64,000 nt of DNA from an uncultured Massilia sp. GTDB lineage: Bacteria; Pseudomonadota; Gammaproteobacteria; Burkholderiales; Burkholderiaceae. Positions 56,859 through 64,000 of the stretch are shown here, one piece after another. Under the pieces are notes generated by a model, which was not told where the DNA came from, made no database searches, and saw only the letters and a list, made by a program, of their open reading frames with translations. The stretch spans positions 1 to 64,000 of the forward strand of contig CAMLMV010000012.1 in NCBI GenBank assembly GCA_946481275.1, given 5' to 3'. Made by a program: the position numbers and the translations under genes. Position 1 is the first letter of the stretch. The number at the start of each line of letters is the position of its first letter.

Positions 56859-58553
56859 TCAGGTCGAGATGCCGTACTTCCGCTTGGCCGCTTCCATCTC
56901 CGCATCCAGCGCTGCGAGGCGCGGATGCGCGGGATCGAGGGTGCGGATATGCTCCAGCTGTTCTTCCGACAGCGCGGCCAGCGGGTGATCCCAGCCCATT
57001 TCCATGATCTGGCGGAGCACGCCGCCGACGACGGCAATCATCACCTGCAGGTTGTTGGGCGCCATGTGCAGCGCCTCCAGCAGGGTTTGCACGGCGCCGC
57101 GCACGTCGCCCATGTTGCGCTTCTCGTCCGCCACGCCCAGCAGGATCTGGGCCTGGGCTCGGAGCTGCTTGCCCATGCCGTCCGCCAGGTCGGGACGGCC
57201 CGCGCGGACGAACACGTTCAGTGCCTGCTGCGCGGACAGCGCGTCGTCGCCGCCGTTCAGCGCGCCCAGCATGACTTCCGACGCCTCGTCGTCCATGCGG
57301 TGCGCGAGGCACGTCTGCGCGAGGCCCACGCGCATATTGGGCGACAGCGCACCGCCCGCGCGCACGGCATCCACCGCCAGCTTGAGTTCCTTGACGGCGG
57401 CCCCGCCGTTGCCGGCCGCATCGTGCAGCAGCGCCACCGAGATCGCCTTGCACGCGTCGGCCGCGGGCGTGCCGCGCAGCGAGCGTTCGAGGTCGCGGAT
57501 CACGGTCGACGCGCCGGCCGGGTCGCCCTTGCCGACGAGCGCCCGCACGAGATTCACGTGGTCCTCGGGGTTGCGGAATTCGGAATAACGGGAACGCGTC
57601 ACGACCTGGCGGAACGACTTTTCGGCGCCGTCCGTGTCGCCCGCTTCCAGCGCCACCTCGCCCAGCCGGCGCAGCCGCCGCACGACGTAGGGCGAGATGG
57701 TCACGGCGTCTTCCAGCGTCTTCTTGGCCAGCAGCGCATCGCCGCGCTCCTGCTGGCAGCGCGCGAGCAGGTCGTAGGCGGCCATCAGGCGCGGGTTCTC
57801 GGCCACGATGTGTTCCAGCAGCGGGATCGCTTCATCGGTGCGGCCCTGCGCGGCGATGGCCCGTGCGAGCCCCAGCCGCGCCCAGCCCACGGGCTTCTCG
57901 GCCAGCACGTCGCGGTACACGGTCTCGGCCAGTTCGTGCTCCTTCAGCGACACGTGCAGTTCCGCGCGCAGCCGCGCGAAATCGAGCGCGTAATTCGGTC
58001 GGGTGCGGGCCGATTCGATGGCCGCGTCGATCGCTTCGCGGGGCCGGGCCTGCGCGATGAGCTGGTACACGGGGAGCAGGGCGGCGCGGCGCGCGACCGC
58101 TTTCTGGATGCGCTGCTGCAGCACCTGCGCCGTGAAGGGCTTCAGGATGTAGTCCGTGGGCGTCAGCTCGGCCGCGCTGACCACCTTGCCGTACGCGCCT
58201 TCCGCCGTCAGCATGATGAAGATGGCCCAGGGCGGGATGATGCGGTGGTGGCGCAGGTCTTCCAGCAGCTGCTGGCCGTCCTGGCCTTCGGCGCTCGCCG
58301 TACCGCCGTTCAAATCGTACTCGCACAGGACGATGTCGAAGGACTTGCGGCCGAGCGCCTTGATGGCGGTGCTCGCGTTCACGGCGGACTCGATGCGCGT
58401 CACGCCCGACTGGTTGAGCATGTTCTGCAGGTTCGCCCTGAGTGCCGGATTCGGGTCGACAATCAGCACGCTCAGCTGGCTGCTGAGTTGCACATTCTGC
58501 GGAGTGCCGGCTGGGCTGGATGGGCTGTTTTCTGGCATGCGTGTCGGTAACAT
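56859..58553 (-). CDS. Response regulator receiver fused to a TPR-like domain
   Basis: The 564-residue protein has a CheY-like receiver (about 25-155): LSVLIVDPNPALRANL, probable phospho-acceptor in DIVLCEYDLNGG, conserved Thr/Lys in MLTAEGAYG and DYILKPFT. There follow about 350 residues of TPR-like helical repeats (LGLARAIAAQGRTDEAIPLLEH and similar) and a charged tail ending KRKYGIST. There is no DNA-binding or enzymatic output domain, so signalling is probably by protein contact. No histidine kinase gene is adjacent. ATG 58553 has AAGG upstream; an ATG five codons later is possible. It is convergent with the GH59 gene. Confidence 0.88.
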   Translation of the reverse strand: MLPTRMPENSPSSPAGTPQNVQLSSQLSVLIVDPNPALRANLQNMLNQSGVTRIESAVNASTAIKALGRKSFDIVLCEYDLNGGTASAEGQDGQQLLEDLRHHRIIPPWAIFIMLTAEGAYGKVVSAAELTPTDYILKPFTAQVLQQRIQKAVARRAALLPVYQLIAQARPREAIDAAIESARTRPNYALDFARLRAELHVSLKEHELAETVYRDVLAEKPVGWARLGLARAIAAQGRTDEAIPLLEHIVAENPRLMAAYDLLARCQQERGDALLAKKTLEDAVTISPYVVRRLRRLGEVALEAGDTDGAEKSFRQVVTRSRYSEFRNPEDHVNLVRALVGKGDPAGASTVIRDLERSLRGTPAADACKAISVALLHDAAGNGGAAVKELKLAVDAVRAGGALSPNMRVGLAQTCLAHRMDDEASEVMLGALNGGDDALSAQQALNVFVRAGRPDLADGMGKQLRAQAQILLGVADEKRNMGDVRGAVQTLLEALHMAPNNLQVMIAVVGGVLRQIMEMGWDHPLAALSEEQLEHIRTLDPAHPRLAALDAEMEAAKRKYGIST

Positions 58554-58652
58554 CGGGCCTTTTTCGACACTACGATACCGGTAAGCTGCAAGGTCGGCAA
58601 CTTTTTGCCTCCCGTGCGGACCCTATGGCAGACCGACAAGGGGGCAACGCTG

Positions 58653-58658
58653 TATAAT
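58653..58658 (+). promoter_or_regulatory. Candidate -10 box for purL
   Basis: A perfect TATAAT 50 bases upstream of the purL ATG. No good -35 is seen at the right distance. Confidence 0.45.
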
Positions 58659-58708
58659 ACCGGGCTTCTTTCACCCGCAGCCACGCTGCATCAACCGACT
58701 TCCAAGCC

Positions 58709-61700
58709 ATGTTGATTCTGCCGGGTTCCAACGCCCTCTCTGCTTTCCGTAGCCAACGCCTCCTCACGCAACTGCAAGCCGTCGCCCCGACGATTGCCGA
58801 AGTCTCGGCGCGCTACTACCACTTCATCGACGCAAGCGCCCCCCTGTCCACGGAGGACACCGGGCGCTTGACGGCCATGCTCACCTATGGGGAGCCCGTG
58901 CCGGAAACGCAGTACGAGGGCGTCACCGAGGAATTCTTCGTGATCCCGCGCCTGGGCACCATCTCGCCGTGGGCGTCGAAAGCGACCGACATCGCCCACA
59001 ACTGCGGCATGGCCCATATCCACCGCGTCGAGCGCGGCGTCGCCTTCAAGGTCGTCCTGAAGAGCGGCATCCTGGGCACGGGTTTCGGCGCGCCGAAGAA
59101 GCTGGCCGACAACGAGATCCAGGCCGTCGCCGCGCTGCTGCACGACCGCATGACGGAAACGGTGCTGCGCAGTGCCGACCAGGCGCAGGCCCTGTTCACG
59201 GACCTGGAAAGCCGCCCGCTGGACCAGATCGACGTGCTGGGCGCAGGCCGCGCCGCCCTCGTCGAAGCGAATGCCACGATGGGCCTGGCACTGGCCGAGG
59301 ACGAGATCGACTACCTGTTCGACGCCTTCTCGCGCGTGCAGCGCAACCCGACGGACGTGGAACTGATGATGTTCGCGCAGGCGAACTCGGAGCACTGCCG
59401 CCACAAGATCTTCAACGCCGAGTGGACCATCGACGGCGCGAAACAGGACAAATCCCTGTTCCAGATGATCAAGAACACGCACCAGCTGCAGCCGAAGGGC
59501 ACCATCGTCGCGTACAGCGACAACTCGGCGATCATGGAAGGCGCGGAAGCACTGCGTTTCTACCCGCGGGCCGGCAGCCAGGAATACGCGCCGGTCACGC
59601 AGCTGACGCACACGCTGATGAAGGTCGAAACGCACAACCACCCGACCGCGATTTCCCCGTTCCCGGGCGCCTCGACGGGCGCCGGCGGCGAGATCCGCGA
59701 CGAGGGCGCAACGGGCCGCGGCGCCAAGCCGAAGGCCGGCCTGACGGGCTTCACCGTGTCGAACCTGTACCTGCCGGACGCCGTGCAGCCGTGGGAAAAC
59801 GCCGCCAACGTGAACTCGGCCGGCAAGGAAGGCAGCGACAAGGTCTACGGCAAGCCGGAACGCATCGCGTCGCCGCTGCAGATCATGGTCGACGGCCCGC
59901 TGGGCGGCGCCGCCTTCAACAACGAATTCGGCCGTCCGAACCTCGGCGGCTACTTCCGCGTCTACGAACAGAACGTCGGTCCGACTGCCATCAACGGCAA
60001 CACCGTGTTCGGCTACCACAAGCCGATCATGATCGCGGGCGGCATCGGCAATATCTCGGCCGAGCACACCCACAAGAACGACATCCCGGTCGGCAGCCTG
60101 CTGCTGCAACTGGGCGGTCCGGGCATGCGCATCGGCATGGCCGGCGCGGCCGCGTCGTCGATGGCGACGGGCACCAACACGGCCGACCTGGACTTCGACT
60201 CGGTCCAGCGCGGCAACCCCGAGATGGAGCGCCGCGCGCAGGAAGTCATCAACAGCTGCTGGCAGCTGGGCGCGGACAACCCGATCATCTCGATCCACGA
60301 CGTGGGCGCGGGCGGCATCTCGAACGCGTTCCCGGAAATCACGAACGACGCCAGGCGCGGCGCCACGTTCGACCTGCGCAAGGTGCCGCTGGAAGAAAGC
60401 GGCATGTCGCCGAAGGAAATCTGGAGCAACGAGTCGCAGGAACGCTACGTGCTGGCGATTTCTCCGGACGACCTGCCGCGCTTCGCGGCCATCTGCGAAC
60501 GCGAGCGCTGCCCGTTCGCCGCGGTGGGCGTCGCGACGGAAGAGCGCCGTTTGCGCCTGATCGACCCCATTACAGAAAAGGATGGAGGCGCGTCGCCGGT
60601 CGACATGCCGATGGACGTCCTGCTGGGCAAGCCGCCGAAGATGCACCGCAACGTCGAGCACGTGGCGAACCAGTTCCAGCCCGTCGACGTCACGGGTCTC
60701 GATCTCGAGGAAGTCGCGCGCCGCGTACTGCTGCTGCCGACCGTCGCCGACAAATCGTTCCTGATCACGATCGGCGACAGGAGCGTAGGCGGCATGAGCG
60801 TGCGCGACCAGATGGTCGGCCCGTGGCAGGTTCCGGTGGCCGATTGCGCCGTCACGACCTTGAGCTTCGAAGGCTACAAGGGCGAGGCGATGGCGATGGG
60901 CGAGCGTACGCCGGTCGCCGTCATCGACGCGGCCGCGTCGGGCCGCATGGCCGTCGGCGAGGCGATCACGAACATCGCCGCTGCGCCGATCGCCGACATT
61001 TCCGCGATCAAGCTGTCCGCCAACTGGATGGCCGCGTGCGGCCAGCCGGGCCAGGACGCCGCGCTGTTCGACACGGTGAAGGCCGTCGGCATGGAGCTGT
61101 GCCCGGCGCTGGGCGTCTCGATCCCGGTCGGCAAGGACTCCCTGTCGATGCGGACCACGTGGAACGAAGACGGCGAGAACAAGGCCGTCGTGTCGCCGGT
61201 GTCGCTGATCGTGTCGAGCTTCGCGCCCGTCACCGACGTCCGCAAGACCCTGACGCCGCAACTGCGCACGGACCTCGGCGACACCTCGCTGATCCTCATC
61301 GACCTGGGCCGCGGCAAGAACCGCCTCGGTGCCTCCGCGCTGGCGCAAGTCACGCAGCAGCTGGGCAACGATGCGCCGGACGTCGACAACCCGGCCGACC
61401 TGAAAGCGTTCTTCGCCGCGATCCAGCAACTGAACAACGACGGCAAGCTGCTGGCTTACCACGACCGTTCGGACGGCGGCCTGTACGCCACGCTGTGCGA
61501 AATGGCCTTCGCGGGCCGCGCCGGCGTGTCGGTGAACCTCGACATCCTGACGATGGAAGGCGAGCACGCGTCCGATCACGGCGACGCCAAGAACTGGGCG
61601 GCGCAGGTGGGCGAGCGTCGCAACGACCTCACGCTGCGCGCGCTGTTCAACGAAGAGTTGGGCGCGGTCGTGCAGGTTCGTACCGACGAGAAGTCGGACG

Positions 61701-62761
61701 TGATGAACGTCCTGCGCTCGTTCGACCTGGGTGCCTGCAGCCACATCATCGGCAAGGTCAACGACCGCGGCGTCGTGGAATTCACGCGCGACACGAAGGT
61801 CATCTACAACAAGCGCCGCAGCGAACTGCACCGCCTGTGGAGCGAGACGAGCTGGCGCATCGCGCGCCTGCGCGACAACCCGGCCTGCGCGGACCAGGAA
61901 TACGACCGCCTGCTGGACGAGCAGGACCCGGGCTTCACGCCGAAACTGGTGCACGACACGAACGTGAACATCGCCGCGCCGTTCATTGCGACGGGCGCCC
62001 GTCCGACGGTCGCGATCCTGCGCGAGCAGGGCGTCAACTCGCACATCGAGACGGCATGGGCAATGCACCAGGCGGGCTTCAAGGCCGTCGACGTGCACAT
62101 GAGCGACCTGATCGCCGGCCGCGCCAGGCTGGACGATTTCAAGGGCCTGATCGCCGTCGGCGGCTTCTCGTACGGCGACGTGCTGGGCGCCGGCGAAGGC
62201 TGGGCCAAGACGATCCTGTTCAACCCGGAGCTGAAGGCGGCATTCGCCGAATTCTTCGGCCGCGGCGACACGTTCGGCCTGGGCGTCTGCAACGGCTGCC
62301 AGATGATGAGCAACCTGAAGTCCATCATCCCGGGCGCCGAGGCCTGGCCGAAATTCACCCGCAACAAGTCGGAACAGTTCGAAGCGCGTTTCGGCATGGT
62401 CGAGGTGATGGATTCGCCGTCGATCTTCTTCCAGGATCTCGCAGGCACGCAGGCGCCGCTGGCGATCGCGCACGGCGAAGGCTACGCGGACTTCTCCCAG
62501 ACGGGCGATGTCAAGCAGGTCGTGAAGGCGCTGCGCTACATCGACAACCGCGGTGCCGCCACCGAGGCGTATCCGTTCAACCCGAACGGCTCGCCGGAAG
62601 GCCTTACGGCCGTCACGACGCCGGACGGCCGCTTCACCGTGATGATGCCGCACGCGGAGCGCGTGGCGCGTACGGTCACGATGTCGTGGCATCCGGACGG
62701 CTGGGGCGAGGACTCGCCGTGGGCGCGCATGTTCCAGAATGCGCGGAAGTGGGTGGGCTAA
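58709..62761 (+). CDS. purL: Phosphoribosylformylglycinamidine synthase
   Basis: PurL (FGAM synthase) carries out the fourth step of purine synthesis: FGAR + glutamine + ATP to FGAM. The 1350-residue protein is the large single-chain form of proteobacteria (E. coli about 1295). An N-terminal PurS-like region is followed by two PurM-like ATP-binding halves ([24 protein letters not shown] motif near residue 312, [14 protein letters not shown] near 532) and a C-terminal class I glutaminase with nucleophile Cys1194 in [10 protein letters not shown] and a His near [10 protein letters not shown]. It is a single gene with a terminator 20 bases after the stop. Confidence 0.98.
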   Translation: MLILPGSNALSAFRSQRLLTQLQAVAPTIAEVSARYYHFIDASAPLSTEDTGRLTAMLTYGEPVPETQYEGVTEEFFVIPRLGTISPWASKATDIAHNCGMAHIHRVERGVAFKVVLKSGILGTGFGAPKKLADNEIQAVAALLHDRMTETVLRSADQAQALFTDLESRPLDQIDVLGAGRAALVEANATMGLALAEDEIDYLFDAFSRVQRNPTDVELMMFAQANSEHCRHKIFNAEWTIDGAKQDKSLFQMIKNTHQLQPKGTIVAYSDNSAIMEGAEALRFYPRAGSQEYAPVTQLTHTLMKVETHNHPTAISPFPGASTGAGGEIRDEGATGRGAKPKAGLTGFTVSNLYLPDAVQPWENAANVNSAGKEGSDKVYGKPERIASPLQIMVDGPLGGAAFNNEFGRPNLGGYFRVYEQNVGPTAINGNTVFGYHKPIMIAGGIGNISAEHTHKNDIPVGSLLLQLGGPGMRIGMAGAAASSMATGTNTADLDFDSVQRGNPEMERRAQEVINSCWQLGADNPIISIHDVGAGGISNAFPEITNDARRGATFDLRKVPLEESGMSPKEIWSNESQERYVLAISPDDLPRFAAICERERCPFAAVGVATEERRLRLIDPITEKDGGASPVDMPMDVLLGKPPKMHRNVEHVANQFQPVDVTGLDLEEVARRVLLLPTVADKSFLITIGDRSVGGMSVRDQMVGPWQVPVADCAVTTLSFEGYKGEAMAMGERTPVAVIDAAASGRMAVGEAITNIAAAPIADISAIKLSANWMAACGQPGQDAALFDTVKAVGMELCPALGVSIPVGKDSLSMRTTWNEDGENKAVVSPVSLIVSSFAPVTDVRKTLTPQLRTDLGDTSLILIDLGRGKNRLGASALAQVTQQLGNDAPDVDNPADLKAFFAAIQQLNNDGKLLAYHDRSDGGLYATLCEMAFAGRAGVSVNLDILTMEGEHASDHGDAKNWAAQVGERRNDLTLRALFNEELGAVVQVRTDEKSDVMNVLRSFDLGACSHIIGKVNDRGVVEFTRDTKVIYNKRRSELHRLWSETSWRIARLRDNPACADQEYDRLLDEQDPGFTPKLVHDTNVNIAAPFIATGARPTVAILREQGVNSHIETAWAMHQAGFKAVDVHMSDLIAGRARLDDFKGLIAVGGFSYGDVLGAGEGWAKTILFNPELKAAFAEFFGRGDTFGLGVCNGCQMMSNLKSIIPGAEAWPKFTRNKSEQFEARFGMVEVMDSPSIFFQDLAGTQAPLAIAHGEGYADFSQTGDVKQVVKALRYIDNRGAATEAYPFNPNGSPEGLTAVTTPDGRFTVMMPHAERVARTVTMSWHPDGWGEDSPWARMFQNARKWVG

Positions 62762-62783
62762 ACCTGCAGACTGCTGGTCTGAA

Positions 62784-62810
62784 GCGCTCCCGTCGGGGGC
62801 GCTTTTTTTT
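62784..62810 (+). terminator. Terminator after purL
   Basis: GCGCTCCC and GGGGGCGC pair around a 3-base loop, followed by eight T. Confidence 0.92.
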
Positions 62811-62927
62811 GATATGGCCGCTTCACTCTCGAGGCCTTGGAAGCGTCGTCAGTTTCGGTTATTGTTGTTTCGGCATGCCCGCCGGCGTTCGGTGGGGCGA
62901 GGTTGGCTACGGGCAGGAGTTCAAACT

Positions 62928-64000
62928 ATGAAAATCACGTCTATCATCTTGAAGAACTACCGTATGCATGAGCGTCTGTCGGTAGACTTCAAGCCAGGCT
63001 TCAACGTCATCGTCGGCGTAAATGGCAGTGGTAAGACATCCTTGCTCAGGGCGGTAAGCGACGTCTTGACCGGTTTTATGGATTATGTCCCGCTCCAGCA
63101 CGGCTTCCTTGCGATGTCGGGACGAGACGTGGCCTTGTTGCGGCGAGAATCGGTCAACGGTCGTTTTCGTTTTGAGTCTCATTATCCGGTCGAGGTGTCC
63201 GCGAAAGGCGAGGCCTTTGGGCTGTCGTGCGACTGGACTGTCGTGAAGGCCAGTGAGATCGCGCATGCGCTCGTTGTTGGGACACCGCCCGGTGCGTTCT
63301 TGCAGAACTTGGGATTGCCAGGAGTCGGATTCGAACACATGGGTTTCGAAAAGGTGATGCCCCTTGTTGCGTTCTATCGCGCTAACCGCCAATGGAATGG
63401 ACGCAGTCCAGGTGAGATACAGGCGGCGACGGAGAAGACGTCGCGCACTGGTGCGTACGATTCATGGGCCGATGCGTCGCTTGACTCATCGGCGTTCCAA
63501 GGATGGGTGATCGCTAAGTGTCTTGAGCGGTTCCAAACGTCATCGGAAACAGGGCGTTCGTTCGATGAAATCGATGACGACGAATTGGCGGTTGTAAGCT
63601 CGGCACTCGGCGTTGCGGTCGAAGGATTCAAGGGCATGCGTTACGACATGCACCAGAAGAGCCTTCTCATCGATCTGGTCGTCAGTCAGGGTGGGCAGCG
63701 CGAACCCACCAGTTTCGAGAATCTGAGCGATGGCCAGCGCGCCGTCATTGGTCTTGTCGCCGATATCGCGCGGCGTATGTGCCTGTTGAACCCGATACTG
63801 GGGAGCCAGGTTACGTTACAGACGCCGGGTGTTGTCCTGATCGACGAACTGGATGTACATTTGCATCCGCGTTGGCAGCGCATGCTGACGATCGGACTCA
63901 AGCGCGCATTTCCGGCCCTACAGTTCATCGTCGCAAGCCACTCGCCGCAAGTGATCGGTGAATTGCATCCGGACGAAATCATCTTGCTGCGGCCGGGAGG
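62928..64000 (+). CDS. ABC-type AAA ATPase, RecF/SMC-like (partial, runs off the right edge)
   Basis: The first 357 codons are visible. Walker A is GVNGSGKT at 30-37 after an N-terminal MKITSIILKNYR strand, typical of SMC/RecF-type ATPases. The ABC signature LSDGQRA lies near 266-272, Walker B VVLIDELDVHLHP has Asp306-Glu307, and the H-switch is His338 in VASHSPQ. The short middle region makes it a compact COG3950-like ATPase of the kind found beside HNH nucleases (Septu, retron-linked and similar defence loci); the partner gene would lie outside the window. Base composition is clearly lower in GC than purL, with many A/T third positions, suggesting acquired DNA. GGAG lies eight bases before the ATG. 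Function beyond ATPase is inferred. Confidence 0.8.
   Translation, partial: MKITSIILKNYRMHERLSVDFKPGFNVIVGVNGSGKTSLLRAVSDVLTGFMDYVPLQHGFLAMSGRDVALLRRESVNGRFRFESHYPVEVSAKGEAFGLSCDWTVVKASEIAHALVVGTPPGAFLQNLGLPGVGFEHMGFEKVMPLVAFYRANRQWNGRSPGEIQAATEKTSRTGAYDSWADASLDSSAFQGWVIAKCLERFQTSSETGRSFDEIDDDELAVVSSALGVAVEGFKGMRYDMHQKSLLIDLVVSQGGQREPTSFENLSDGQRAVIGLVADIARRMCLLNPILGSQVTLQTPGVVLIDELDVHLHPRWQRMLTIGLKRAFPALQFIVASHSPQVIGELHPDEIILLRPG

Noticed and set aside
58691..62692. 1333-residue minus-strand frame antisense to purL
   Set aside because: Shadow of a highly conserved gene; its composition is Arg/Val/Asp-rich without motifs.

Overview
The window looks like the chromosome of a high-GC betaproteobacterium of the Oxalobacteraceae (Massilia/Telluria/Duganella type). 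This is inferred from gene content and order, not from a database search: a cyanophycin operon, hpnCDE squalene genes, an SDR-type threonine dehydrogenase beside kbl and sdaA, thrC-moeA-moaD, and the tRNA-Leu/tig-clpP-clpX-lon-hupB-tRNA-Asp-ppiD proteostasis block. Almost all of it is dense, ordinary core genome with short intergenic gaps. The last kilobase is visibly less GC-rich and is probably the start of an accessory (defence-type) region.

Layout. 1-5.4 kb: the last 23 codons of an SdhB-like protein, then, on the minus strand, a cyanophycin operon iaaA-cphB-cphA. An IS200/IS605-type element carrying an internally deleted tnpB lies between cphB and cphA. 5.6-7.7 kb: DUF2244 gene and a lone ctaD. 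7.8-13.9 kb: Hsp70-like protein, DEDDh exonuclease, Sel1-repeat protein, prolyl oligopeptidase, and a 45-residue orphan ORF. 14-21.5 kb: XRE-cupin regulator divergent from kbl-tdh-sdaA (threonine to glycine; serine to pyruvate), followed by thrC-moeA-moaD. 21.5-26.5 kb: orphan TRAP binding protein, M28 peptidase, MgtC-like protein, and a tightly overlapped membrane protein-XRE-hydrolase operon with a clear operator pair. 26.6-32.7 kb: flavoprotein, DUF2807/DUF1700 envelope genes, hpnCDE. 32.8-37 kb: RND efflux adaptor and pump. 37.2-46.2 kb: proteostasis block with three tRNA genes. 46.3-51 kb: GNAT protein, a decayed cyanase, mnmH, tesA, an ABC ATPase, and the NAD(P)HX repair enzyme. 51-62.8 kb: 5-oxoprolinase, a GH59 galactocerebrosidase-like enzyme, a response regulator with a TPR-like tail, purL. 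62.9 kb to the edge: the first 357 codons of an ABC-type AAA ATPase.

How the genes work together. Nitrogen storage (cyanophycin made by CphA, degraded by CphB, finished by IaaA) sits in one transcription unit that must be read through an insertion element. Threonine breakdown is placed head-to-head with its likely regulator, over three evenly spaced TTC-N8-GAA sites, and directly before the threonine synthase gene. The ATP-dependent proteases ClpXP and Lon, trigger factor, HU and PpiD form a protein-quality unit with several separate promoters and terminators. The most unusual items are the mini-TnpB element inside the cyanophycin operon, the predicted operator arrays, a possible small RNA between clpX and lon, the cyanase remnant, and the AAA ATPase at the right edge.
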